Below are positions 1-8,362 of a DNA stretch of 64,000 bases, one piece after another (position 1 is the stretch's first letter; each line of letters opens with the position of its first letter). The notes beneath the pieces were generated by a model, which was given only the letters and a program-made list of their open reading frames with translations, was not told the origin of the DNA and did no database searches. The DNA comes from an uncultured Bacteroidales bacterium (GTDB lineage: Bacteria; Bacteroidota; Bacteroidia; Bacteroidales; P3): positions 1 through 64,000 of the forward strand of contig CAMVMF010000003.1 of NCBI GenBank assembly GCA_947168515.1, given 5' to 3'. Both the position numbers and the translations under genes were made by a program.

Positions 1-153
1 TGCTATAAAAACTATAAAGTAAAAACTAAAAACTAAAAGTGGATAGACAGATGCTATAAAAACTATAAAGTAAAAACTAAAAACTAAAAGTGGATAGACA
101 GATGCTTTAAAAACTACAAAGTAAAAACTAAAAACAAAAAGTGGATAGACAGA
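1..153. repeat. 51-bp tandem repeat, three copies
   Basis: Three head-to-tail copies of a 51-bp unit start at 1, 52 and 103. Each begins TGCTWTAAAAACTA and ends GTGGATAGACAGA. The first two copies are identical and the third differs at a few bases. A fourth TGCTAT start at 154 runs into a different repeat module. The array may continue left of the window. No coding potential is seen. Confidence 0.9.
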
Positions 154-345
154 TGCTATGCCAATAAACTTTTTAGTTTATAGCTTTTACCTTTTACTTT
201 ATCACAATCTCTCCACTCTCAACCCCGTCCACCCTTTTAGTTTTTAATTTTTACCTTTGACAACTCCCTTTTAGTTTTTAGTTTTTACCTTTTACCTTTG
301 GCAACTCCCTTTTTAGTTTTTAGTTTTTACCTTTTACTTTATCAC
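154..345. repeat. Dispersed composite repeat, several modules
   Basis: Contains several copies of the module TTTTAGTTTTTAGTTTTTAC, mostly followed by CTTTTAC, and one copy of the joined form in which CACTCTCAACCCCGTCCACC runs into it. The same modules recur near 10.1, 19.5, 21.8, 23.3, 61.7 and 63.96 kb, always between genes. The start of this stretch (TGCTATGCCAATA) is also found near 10.10 kb. No gene is seen between 1 and 459. Confidence 0.85.
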
Positions 346-406
346 AATAACGGTCGTTTAGCTTTAAAGCCACTCGTCAAACCACGGTAAGTGGGTCCGA
401 CACACA

Positions 407-438
407 CAAAAAAAGCCCCTATCTCGCGATAGAGGCTC
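407..438 (-). terminator. Rho-independent terminator of rpmE2
   Basis: On the minus strand AGCCTCTATC-GCGA-GATAGGGGCT forms a hairpin followed by seven T residues. It lies just after the rpmE2 stop codon. Confidence 0.85.
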
Positions 439-459
439 TAATCTAAAACCTAAAACAAA

Positions 460-717
460 TTACTTCTTGGAGTATTTCTTGTACTTGTTCATGAACTTAT
501 CGACACGTCCGGCGGTGTCAACGAGTTTCAGCTTACCGGTGAAGAAGGGGTGGGAGGTGTTGGAGATTTCCAATTTCACCACGGGGTATTCATTGCCGTC
601 GGTATAGGTGACGGTCTCTTTGGTAGCTGCACAGCTCTTGGTGAGGATCATGTTGTCGTTGGACATGTCTTTGAAGACTACCAGTCTGTAGTTCTCGGGA
701 TGGATTCCTTTTTTCAT
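460..717 (-). CDS. rpmE2: 50S ribosomal protein L31 type B
   Basis: Structural protein of the large ribosomal subunit. The 85-residue product starts [11 protein letters not shown] and has the SHPFFTGK segment typical of bL31. Length and the lack of the paired zinc-ligand cysteines fit the zinc-free type B form, which is the usual form in Bacteroidota. It is a single-gene unit with its own promoter at 831-861 and a strong terminator at 407-438. No second L31 gene is in this window. Confidence 0.95.
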   Translation of the reverse strand: MKKGIHPENYRLVVFKDMSNDNMILTKSCAATKETVTYTDGNEYPVVKLEISNTSHPFFTGKLKLVDTAGRVDKFMNKYKKYSKK

Positions 718-830
718 TTTTTCGGGTTGTTTAGCCGTTTTAAGCAGTGGCTCTTAAACGATTGTTATTATTTATTTTAACTCTAATTTTCTTGTTCAAA
801 ATGGGCCTTTTCGGCGTTGTTTTGAGTTTG

Positions 831-861
831 CAAAGATACACACTTTTTTTGATATGGCAAA
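831..861 (-). promoter_or_regulatory. Bacteroidota-type promoter of rpmE2
   Basis: On the minus strand TTTG (858-861) is followed after 19 bases by TATCTTTG (831-838), matching the phylum consensus TTTG-N19-21-TAnnTTTG. Transcription would start near 824, giving a leader of about 105 bases. Confidence 0.75.
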
Positions 862-899
862 CTTTTTTCTTGTTTTTTTCCTTCGGGGAGGGGTGAACC

Positions 900-2006
900 C
901 TACTTCCATCCAATCATTTTTTTGACGTGAGGTTTCATGAAGTTCTTTAATCGCTGTATTTGGTAGAACAGCAGGTAACAGCCGCTGTCCAGGGCTAGCG
1001 AAGCCGTTTTCACTTGTCGCTGGTGGGGGTATTTCTGCTGCCATAGCTCAATGCGATTGTCTTCTGTGAGCCGGGTGATGTGTCCCTGTGTCCTTACGGT
1101 GCCGTCACCTATCTGCGTTGTGACAATCTGCCCGTAACGCGTGTATTTCCTCCATTTTTTTAGAGTGACAGTGTCTACAAATGGGTATCTTTCTGTGGTT
1201 GGCAGGCTTGCGATGTCCATAGGCCCTTCGGGATAATAGGTGGAGCGCGGTGGGGCTATCAGCCTGTCGGGGAACAGGAAGTTGCCCATGCTGAATACCA
1301 CCGATTTGTTATTCTTGTGGTATATGGGTTGTATGCAATGTGTGTGTCCGCCAAGTACTAGGTCGGCCCCCGAAGCCATCATCAGTTTTGCCATTTTGTA
1401 CTCATGGTCGGTAGGGTAGGCGTGGCCTTCTCTTCCCCAATGAGGTATCGAAACGACATAGTCGTACTGGTCCTTGCATTTTCGTATTGTCGCCTGCACA
1501 TGGTCGTCATACATGGGATTCACGCCCCAGGCGTTGTCCGTTGCCATGGGACACCAGCCTACCGTCTCGTCGCGCCAATCGCAAAAACCCACAAAGGCCA
1601 CTTTCTTGTCGCCAACCACCATTACGGCAGGCTTGGAGGCTTCTTGTAGGTTCTTGCCAGCGCCGATGTGCTGTATGCCCATTTTGTCGAGCAGCTCTAT
1701 TGTGTGTTTGGCACCCTCCTCGCCCAAGTCGAAGAAATGGTTGTTGGCCAAGCTGACGATGTCCATGCCTAGCTGCGTTAGTTTCGGCATGTCGCGGTCG
1801 AGGGTGTATATCACATCTTTTTTGCGGCTCATTTTCTCCTGACTGAATGTGGGACTGTTGCCCACGGCCGTTTCCAACGTCCCCACCCGGATGTCGCCGC
1901 CCTTGAGGATTTCAGTTATTTCCGGTGACATATATCCCTGGTCTACTCCCGTCAGTACACCTCCGGGCATTATGTCACCCACGCCTATTATACGAATCAT
2001 TGTCAT
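900..2006 (-). CDS. CapA family (poly-gamma-glutamate capsule type) metallophosphatase-like protein
   Basis: The 368-residue product has the calcineurin-like fold signatures of the PGA_cap/CapA family: GVGDIMPGG at the N-terminus, LANNHFFDLG near residue 90, and GHTHCIQP near residue 220. No signal peptide or membrane anchor is visible, so it may act in the cytosol. CapA proteins are linked to poly-gamma-glutamate capsule making, but capB and capC are absent here, so a capsule role is not supported; in Bacteroidota such solitary copies have unknown substrates. Two in-frame starts lie close together (2006 and 2000). Confidence 0.85.
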   Translation of the reverse strand: MTMIRIIGVGDIMPGGVLTGVDQGYMSPEITEILKGGDIRVGTLETAVGNSPTFSQEKMSRKKDVIYTLDRDMPKLTQLGMDIVSLANNHFFDLGEEGAKHTIELLDKMGIQHIGAGKNLQEASKPAVMVVGDKKVAFVGFCDWRDETVGWCPMATDNAWGVNPMYDDHVQATIRKCKDQYDYVVSIPHWGREGHAYPTDHEYKMAKLMMASGADLVLGGHTHCIQPIYHKNNKSVVFSMGNFLFPDRLIAPPRSTYYPEGPMDIASLPTTERYPFVDTVTLKKWRKYTRYGQIVTTQIGDGTVRTQGHITRLTEDNRIELWQQKYPHQRQVKTASLALDSGCYLLFYQIQRLKNFMKPHVKKMIGWK

Positions 2007-2106
2007 TGGTTTAAATTGTTGTTTTCACTATGGGGAAGGCCCATGGAATAAAGTGTTTCGCGTTATGCTAAGGTCTCCCCCGTGGGGTAATCGGACTTCC
2101 CAACGG

Positions 2107-3054
2107 TCAGAGCCCGTGTTCAGACTCCAGTTCTTTGAGGAAGTGACGTGCGTATTCCTGCTCGTCCTCATCGCCGTACTTAACCATCTTCTTCAGGTAC
2201 TTATGCTCCTGCTTGTAGTTGCCTAGTTTGTGGTAGGTGTTGGCTATGTTGGAAAGTACGGTGCAGTCGTGTCGGTCCTGTTTCTCGGCTTTGAGGAGAT
2301 AGCGCAGGCATTCTTCGGTCTGCCCTAGGGCGTTGTGGTACACCGCCATGATGTTCAGCTGGTAGATGTCTTTGGGGTAGTACTTGAGCATCCGCTGGGC
2401 TATGTTGGCCATGCGGCGCAGCATGAGGGAGTCGTTATGCTCCATGGCCGAGAGGTTGGTCTCCTCCACCAGTGTTTGCTGGTATTCCAACACTGCCTCG
2501 GAGATTATCTCCTTGTCGAATCGCTCCATGCCGGGGTACTCCCACAACTTGTTTTTTGTCGTGGCAAAACGGTCAATCAGTTCCTCTAAAGTGTGCTCGA
2601 AGTCGTCCCAACGATAGACCATGCCTAAGAAATGGATGCGCCCCATCCACATGTCCATACGGTAGGGGTACTTCTCCAGGCCTCGCTCAATCCACATGAG
2701 GGCGCTGTCCGCCATCAGAGGCACTATGGTGGGCGTGCTCATGCCCAGATAGCCTGAAAGATCGCCGGTGCTATCGGTAAAAGAGAAGGTTCCGCCCTCC
2801 AACTCCTCGGCGTTGGTGGTAAGGAGCATAGTGCTGAAGAGAGATTTGTTGACGTAGAAATTGAACTGGTCGATATAGTAGTCGGCCTCGGTGGGCATGC
2901 TTTGTCTCCAGGCAGCGAGTGCGGACCTTTGGGCGTTTGTGTCACCGTCCGATAGGGCTTGGGAGAACTGCTGGTGGTAGTTCTGGGCCCAGAGGTCGGC
3001 CCCAAGCCCCAGTACAAAAAACAAAAAAAGCGTTTTCTTCATCATGATGCGCAT
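2107..3054 (-). CDS. Secreted tetratricopeptide-repeat protein
   Basis: The 315-residue product has a signal peptide (about residues 4-24, ending DLWAQ). Its C-terminal half reads as helical TPR-like repeats, for example YPKDIYQLNIMAVYHNALGQ followed by DCTVLSNIANTYHKLGNYKQ. Function unknown; probably a periplasmic or outer-membrane scaffold. It lies 11 bp after the DUF481 gene and is probably cotranscribed with it. Methionines at 3045 and 3042 are alternative starts just before the Lys-rich n-region. Confidence 0.75.
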   Translation of the reverse strand: MRIMMKKTLFLFFVLGLGADLWAQNYHQQFSQALSDGDTNAQRSALAAWRQSMPTEADYYIDQFNFYVNKSLFSTMLLTTNAEELEGGTFSFTDSTGDLSGYLGMSTPTIVPLMADSALMWIERGLEKYPYRMDMWMGRIHFLGMVYRWDDFEHTLEELIDRFATTKNKLWEYPGMERFDKEIISEAVLEYQQTLVEETNLSAMEHNDSLMLRRMANIAQRMLKYYPKDIYQLNIMAVYHNALGQTEECLRYLLKAEKQDRHDCTVLSNIANTYHKLGNYKQEHKYLKKMVKYGDEDEQEYARHFLKELESEHGL

Positions 3055-3065
3055 ATTGGTGTAAG

Positions 3066-3788
3066 TTAGAATTTCATTCTTAGCGTGACGGAGGTGATGA
3101 TGTCTTGTTTCTGCACCTTCTCGGGTACAAGACTGTGGTATTCATAGTTGAAGTTCCAATCCAGAAAGAGGTGTTGGGTTAGTTGCGACGAGAAGCTGGT
3201 GATGCTGGAGATGATGTAGTCGTTTCTGAGGTCGGCCATGGAAGGCATATAGAATGTGGTATGTTTTATCGCGATGCCGTCATTGATTTTGTGGCGCATT
3301 TTGAAACGGAGCGACACACGACTGACTTGTGGCTCCAGGATGGTGGTGTTGGTGGTGAAGTAGTCGACATATTCGTATACGTATGCGGCACTAATGGAGT
3401 AGTCGCATACGCTGTTGGAGAAAAAGCGGTATTTGGCACCTGCCAAAAAACTCAGCTTATACTCATATCCTTTGTATTTATTGTTGTAGTAGGTGGCGGC
3501 CACAAAAGGAGATATGCGATTGTACTGCCAAATGTCAATAGTTAGGTTGCCTGTCAGGCTCTTGTCGTATTCCACATGGTCCTTCTGTCCATAGACGATG
3601 GCGTAGTTTGCGTCTAGGGCCAAGATGCTGTCGTTTCGCTCCACACCGCCCTTGTTGTTGAAGGTGAAGGTGTTGACATTGCCCGACTTATATTCGCCAC
3701 CCATACTGAAGGAGTAGTGCCATTTGTTTTGAGCCGATAGGGTTAGCGCGGCAGTGGTCATCAATATGATTATTAGTACCTTGTGCAT
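3066..3788 (-). CDS. DUF481 family outer-membrane beta-barrel protein
   Basis: The 240-residue product has a signal peptide (to LSAQ, residue 19) followed by alternating hydrophobic and aromatic beta strands and a terminal Phe (RMKF), as in outer-membrane barrels. The pattern (YSFSMGGEYKSGNVNT at the start) fits DUF481, the YdiY-like salt-induced outer-membrane family, with about 220 mature residues. The substrate is unknown. It is the first gene of a likely two-gene operon with the TPR protein. Confidence 0.75.
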   Translation of the reverse strand: MHKVLIIILMTTAALTLSAQNKWHYSFSMGGEYKSGNVNTFTFNNKGGVERNDSILALDANYAIVYGQKDHVEYDKSLTGNLTIDIWQYNRISPFVAATYYNNKYKGYEYKLSFLAGAKYRFFSNSVCDYSISAAYVYEYVDYFTTNTTILEPQVSRVSLRFKMRHKINDGIAIKHTTFYMPSMADLRNDYIISSITSFSSQLTQHLFLDWNFNYEYHSLVPEKVQKQDIITSVTLRMKF

Positions 3789-4006
3789 TATTTGTCTACC
3801 GATTATAATGTTTTGATATTCTGCAAAAGTACGAAAAAAAAACGAACTATCTTGATTGGTGCAACAAGTTTTTTGCTTCCAGTTTTCCCAAAGAGAGATT
3901 AATGCTATTCTTGTTGGGGTGATGTCGAGACTCTCCTGCCGTCAAGGTTTGGCTTGAGAGACCATAGGGTATGGAATGGGATAGTCGCCGATTTGAAAAA
4001 AAAATG

Positions 4007-4014
4007 TATCTTTG
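4007..4014 (+). promoter_or_regulatory. -7 box of the fucosidase promoter
   Basis: TATCTTTG matches the Bacteroidota -7 consensus 43 bases before the chosen start. No good TTTG lies at the matching -33 position (the nearest, at 3992, is too close), so expression may need an activator. Confidence 0.5.
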
Positions 4015-4057
4015 CAAACAAAAATAAAGTGATTTGATTGATAAAAATGTTCGTAAT

Positions 4058-5443
4058 ATGAAGAGAATTACCCTTTTTGTGCTTTTTGTACTTGTGCTTT
4101 CCTTCGGTTCGGCCTTTGCCCAAAGCGATAAGGAACCGGAGACCGACCCTGTGATTCTTAACCGTATCGACCAGTGGCAGGACCTGAAGTTTGGTTTTAT
4201 GATGCACTGGGGCATCTATTCTCAGTGGGGTGTTGTGGAGTCATGGAATCTCTGCAACGAGCCTTGGATCGACCGCAAGGGGGCCGCCTACGACCAGTAC
4301 AAACATGATTATTGGAATCTTAACCGCACCTTCAATCCTACCCAGTTCCGCCCCGACCAGATGGCGGCTGTGGCCAAGGCTGCCGGTATGAAGTATGTGG
4401 TTTTTACTACCAAACACCACGATGGCTTTTGCATGTTCAATAGCAACGAGACCGAATACAGCTGCACTGGCCCCGAATGCCCCTACAGCAAGAACCCCCA
4501 GCCCGACATCACTAAGAGCATTGTGGACGCTTTCCGCGGTGCGGGCTTTTGGACGGGCCTCTATTTCTCTAAGCCCGACTGGCACAACGACGATTACTGG
4601 GCTCACGAATGGGCCACGCCCGACCGCAATGTCAACTACGACATCAACGAGCACCCTAACCGTTGGGAAGATTTCAAAACCTTCACCCACAAGCAGGTGT
4701 ATGAGCTGACGCATAACTATGGCGACATCGATATACTGTGGCTCGACGGGGGCTGGGTGCGTCCCCAATGGAGCATCAACGACGAGACGCGCCCCTGGTT
4801 GGGGTGCTACCAGCGCGTGCAGGACATCGACATGAACAAGTTGGTGAGCATCGCCCGCTCGGGCAATCCCGACCTCATTGTCGTAGACCGCTCGGTAGGG
4901 GGTCGCTACGAGAACTACCGCACCCCCGAGAAAGAGGTGCCCGACAGTTTGCTCTCCTATCCGTGGGAGACCTGCATGACCATGGGCGACAGCTGGTCCT
5001 ATGTGCCGGGCGACAAATACAAGAGCACCACGCAGCTCATTCACATGTTGTGCGATGTGGTGGCCAAGGGCGGCAACCTGCTGCTCAATGTCGGTCCCGA
5101 TGCCCAGGGCCGGTTGCCAGAGGAGGCCGTCAGCCGTATGAAAGAGATAGGGGCTTGGCTGGATGTCAACGGCAAGGCTATCTATGCCACCCGTCCGCTA
5201 TATCCTTACAGCAAGGGCGGTATCCGCTACACACAGAGCAAGGACGGCAGCCATCGCTATGCTATCTGCCTTATCGCCGAGCCTACCAAGAAAGCTTCCT
5301 TCCACTTCCCCTTCGATGTGAAAAAGGTGACTGCGTTGGCTGGCAAGAGTGTAAAAGCCAAGGTGAAACAGGCCGACGGCGGAACCCTCCTCACCCTCTC
5401 ATCGTCCTCACCCATGTACCATGCCGTGGTGGTGGAATTTTGA
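4058..5443 (+). CDS. Alpha-L-fucosidase, glycoside hydrolase family 29
   Basis: Secreted exo-glycosidase removing terminal alpha-L-fucose from glycans. The ATG at 4058 was chosen over an upstream TTG at 4034 because it is directly followed by a signal peptide (MKRITLFVLF to SAFAQ). Family signatures are clear: DLKFGFMMHWGIYS, the TTKHHDGFCMF segment, and WLDGGW, whose Asp (about residue 230) is the expected retaining nucleophile. The 461-residue length suits the catalytic barrel plus a small C-terminal beta domain. It is a lone gene with no SusC/D pair, so it is not a classical polysaccharide utilisation locus. Confidence 0.95.
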   Translation: MKRITLFVLFVLVLSFGSAFAQSDKEPETDPVILNRIDQWQDLKFGFMMHWGIYSQWGVVESWNLCNEPWIDRKGAAYDQYKHDYWNLNRTFNPTQFRPDQMAAVAKAAGMKYVVFTTKHHDGFCMFNSNETEYSCTGPECPYSKNPQPDITKSIVDAFRGAGFWTGLYFSKPDWHNDDYWAHEWATPDRNVNYDINEHPNRWEDFKTFTHKQVYELTHNYGDIDILWLDGGWVRPQWSINDETRPWLGCYQRVQDIDMNKLVSIARSGNPDLIVVDRSVGGRYENYRTPEKEVPDSLLSYPWETCMTMGDSWSYVPGDKYKSTTQLIHMLCDVVAKGGNLLLNVGPDAQGRLPEEAVSRMKEIGAWLDVNGKAIYATRPLYPYSKGGIRYTQSKDGSHRYAICLIAEPTKKASFHFPFDVKKVTALAGKSVKAKVKQADGGTLLTLSSSSPMYHAVVVEF

Positions 5444-5487
5444 TAAAAGGCTTAGCTAAACCCATTGAAGGGTACAAAAGAACAGTA

Positions 5488-6714
5488 TTATCTGTAGTAT
5501 AGAAAACTGAAGTTGTCTTCGGCTAAGATTTCTTGGGCGACGGCTTGCAACTCTTCGGGAGTTATGGCCAGAATGTCGCGATTCATCTCTTCTAGAGTGT
5601 CGACATGGTCGAAATTGAGGTAGGCTTTGCCTATGCTTTGCATCTCGTTGAGGCCGCTGTCGTTGGCTATGGCCATCTGTCCGATGAGTTGTGTTTGCGC
5701 GGCATGCAGTTGCTGTGGGCTGAGCTTATTTTCGCGCAAACGGCGCAGCTCCTGTAGGATGAGTTGTGTGCTGCGCTCGGCGGCATCGCTGTCCACACCG
5801 GCGTAGATGTAGAAAAGCCCGGCATCGGAGAAAGGCACATATTGTGACTCAATGGTGTAGCAGAAGCCCTGGTTTTCGCGTACCGACACGTTCAGCCGTG
5901 AGTTCATGGCAGGTCCTCCCAAGATGTTGTTCAGCAGGGTGAAGGCGTTTTTCTTCTCGTCATAGATGGTGGGAGCCGGACAACCCGCCAAAAGGTGCAC
6001 TTGGTGGGTGTGCTTGTTGAGGGTGGTGTTGAAGTGTTGGTAACTGGGCTTCGGGCTGCGCGCGTCGGCCTTGGGCTTGCTGACCTCGCTGGCTAGGGCG
6101 AAGTGTTTCTCGCACAGGTGTACCAGTTTGTTGAACTCCACATTGCCCACCACGGTAATCACCATCTTGTCGGGTGTGTAGTTCTGGTGGAGAAAAAGCG
6201 ACAGCTGTTCGGAAGTGAAATGCTTGACGTTTTTCTTGCTCCCCAAGATGTTGTGGGCCAGGGGATGGCTGCCGAAAATCATCTCTTCGAAATCGTCATA
6301 TATCAGCTCGGCAGGAGAATCCTTGTAAAGGTTGATTTCCTCTATCACCACGTCCTTTTCCTTCTCAATCTCGTGCTGGGGAAAGGTGGAGTGGAACAGG
6401 ATGTCGCTGAAGAGTTCTAGGCAACGCTCCAAATGCTGTGTCAGGGCCGATGCGTAGACGCATGTCTCCTCCTTGGTGGTGAAGGCATCCAGCTCCCCAC
6501 CCACACCGTCGATGCGGTTGCGGATATGGTATGAGCGCCGATGTTCGGTGCCTTTGAATATGGAGTGCTCAATGAAGTGTGCTATGCCTTCTTCTGAGGG
6601 GTTTTGCTCGTTGCGTGAGCCTACGTTGATATATACACCGGCATAGACAACATTGGAGTTGTTCTGCCGAAAGACGATGCGGATGCCGTTGCTAAGGGTG
6701 TGGTAGAGATACAT
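5488..6714 (-). CDS. M16 family zinc metallopeptidase
   Basis: Insulinase/pitrilysin-type protease. The 408-residue product carries the inverted zinc motif HFIEH (H46, E49, H50) and the downstream EEINLYKDSP segment that supplies the third ligand. The C-terminal half is the usual inactive M16 partner domain. No signal peptide is visible, which fits the cytosolic single-chain M16B type related to mitochondrial processing peptidase. It lies 3 bp after the O-antigen-ligase-like gene and is probably in the same transcript. Confidence 0.93.
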   Translation of the reverse strand: MYLYHTLSNGIRIVFRQNNSNVVYAGVYINVGSRNEQNPSEEGIAHFIEHSIFKGTEHRRSYHIRNRIDGVGGELDAFTTKEETCVYASALTQHLERCLELFSDILFHSTFPQHEIEKEKDVVIEEINLYKDSPAELIYDDFEEMIFGSHPLAHNILGSKKNVKHFTSEQLSLFLHQNYTPDKMVITVVGNVEFNKLVHLCEKHFALASEVSKPKADARSPKPSYQHFNTTLNKHTHQVHLLAGCPAPTIYDEKKNAFTLLNNILGGPAMNSRLNVSVRENQGFCYTIESQYVPFSDAGLFYIYAGVDSDAAERSTQLILQELRRLRENKLSPQQLHAAQTQLIGQMAIANDSGLNEMQSIGKAYLNFDHVDTLEEMNRDILAITPEELQAVAQEILAEDNFSFLYYR

Positions 6715-6717
6715 GGA

Positions 6718-8238
6718 TTATTTATGTCGGGATAGGAGGGCGATAAAAAAAGAGGTGAATGTGATGCCGGCGAGGGTCTCTAAGGTGTCTTCGCTAACAA
6801 AGGAGATGAGCACGATGCAGAGGAAGGCAGTGAAGAGTATGCGCCGACAGCTGTGGGTGCGGGCGATAGCGCGGATGAAAAAGAAGGCGATGACAGAAAA
6901 GCCTGTCAAGCCAAAGGCCAGGAGGAAGTTGAGGTACTGGTTGTGGGTGTGCATCTGCTTTTGAACCAAGGGCGATTGGGTGGCTTCCAGGCGCTCTTGG
7001 CAGACATCGGGAACATCGCCAGTACCCACGCCAAACAATGGATGTTGCAAGAAAACGCCTAGGCCGTTGCGCCATAGCTCTATTCGTTGCAATGTGCTGA
7101 AATTGTTTACGCTGCGGTAACAGCGGTAGTTCTCGAACTCGTAGCACAGTACGTACACCATCTTGCGTGGTCCTGCCTTTAGGTAGACTGGGTTGGCTAT
7201 CCCTTTTTCTATGGCGGCAATATCCTCATCGGTCAGGTGGGTCATGCCTAGGCTGTCCTTGGTCACCCCGATGCCGCCCAGATAGCGCAGTAAGGTGGAA
7301 TATACCGACCATCCAGTAGTGGTCGTAGCGTCAATGGACATGTTGCTCCGTTTGCCCCATTCCCGCTCCATCTCTTCTTCGCAGACATAATAGTGGACGT
7401 AGTTGCCGTTCTCGATGAGGCCGTCTTTGCGGTGCTGGTAGGGGTTGCCGTTCGGGGTGGTGGATGCCAGCGCTCCCGTAGAAAGTGGTCGCAGGTGGTA
7501 GTAGTCGTAGCAGTAATAGCCGCAAAGGCCGATAGTGAGCAGCAAAATGGCCCCCACGCCGACGGTGGCGGCATGGCGGTAGGGGAGAGGCAGGCGATGT
7601 CGGTAGGCCAATAGCAACACTACGGAGGTGGCCAGTAGGATGATAATGGAGGTGTATGAATGGATGAGCAACAGAAAAATCAAAAACCAGAGTGACAGCA
7701 ATGCGTCAATGAGGTAGAGCCACGGACGGTGGAATTTGAGTGTTGCCCAAATGAGTATTGCCAAAGAGAGGCAAACGTTTAAACCGAAGCGTATGTGGGA
7801 GATGTATGGGACAATCTCGCGATAGGGAAGGTCCTCGATAGTGAGAAAACGCACCAGGCCTATAATGGTGACCACCAGTACGGTACCTACATAGCAGATG
7901 CCTATGTTCAAAGCTTCCTTGGGCTTCGGCGGCGGGGTGGTGAGAATGACGAGGGGAATGAGGAACAGTGGCAGCTTTTTTTGTAGGTCGTAGAGCGCAT
8001 ACTCCATGTTTTCAGTCCCTATAAGCCAGACCAAGTGCACAACCAAAAGTGCCAAGAACGCCTGCAAGAGGTAGTTGTGCCTGAAGTCGGCAAACTTCTC
8101 ACGCCAGTTCCATTCCACCACCCAATTGGCCAACAGCAGCACCCACACCAAATTGGTGAAGAATACCGAGGTCGTCATAAAGACCGCCAACAGGCACAGC
8201 AACAGGATGTATATGGTACGATGTATTTTGTGTCGCAC
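6718..8238 (-). CDS. O-antigen ligase/polymerase-like membrane protein
   Basis: Polytopic inner-membrane protein of 506 residues with about ten hydrophobic segments and one large periplasmic loop (roughly residues 240-390). The conserved Wzy_C feature, HTHNQYLNFLLAFGLTGF, follows the loop. The family transfers or polymerises surface glycans on lipid carriers. No other glycan-assembly genes are adjacent, so whether it is WaaL-like or Wzy-like cannot be told. Confidence 0.8.
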   Translation of the reverse strand: MRHKIHRTIYILLLCLLAVFMTTSVFFTNLVWVLLLANWVVEWNWREKFADFRHNYLLQAFLALLVVHLVWLIGTENMEYALYDLQKKLPLFLIPLVILTTPPPKPKEALNIGICYVGTVLVVTIIGLVRFLTIEDLPYREIVPYISHIRFGLNVCLSLAILIWATLKFHRPWLYLIDALLSLWFLIFLLLIHSYTSIIILLATSVVLLLAYRHRLPLPYRHAATVGVGAILLLTIGLCGYYCYDYYHLRPLSTGALASTTPNGNPYQHRKDGLIENGNYVHYYVCEEEMEREWGKRSNMSIDATTTTGWSVYSTLLRYLGGIGVTKDSLGMTHLTDEDIAAIEKGIANPVYLKAGPRKMVYVLCYEFENYRCYRSVNNFSTLQRIELWRNGLGVFLQHPLFGVGTGDVPDVCQERLEATQSPLVQKQMHTHNQYLNFLLAFGLTGFSVIAFFFIRAIARTHSCRRILFTAFLCIVLISFVSEDTLETLAGITFTSFFIALLSRHK

Positions 8239-8362
8239 AACGTCAGACAGTATTTGAATATAGGGTCTGATAATATGGGGAAGTTCCTATATCTAAATCT
8301 ATATTACGAATTATTATCCAGTACTATCCGTTCAATAACAAGTTGACCTATATTCGTTTCTC

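Noticed and set aside
1-153. CRISPR array at the left edge
   Set aside because: The 51-bp units are contiguous and nearly identical throughout, with no variable spacers.
900-2006. Capsule (cap) operon
   Set aside because: Only a CapA-like gene is present; no CapB or CapC ligase or transport genes are adjacent.
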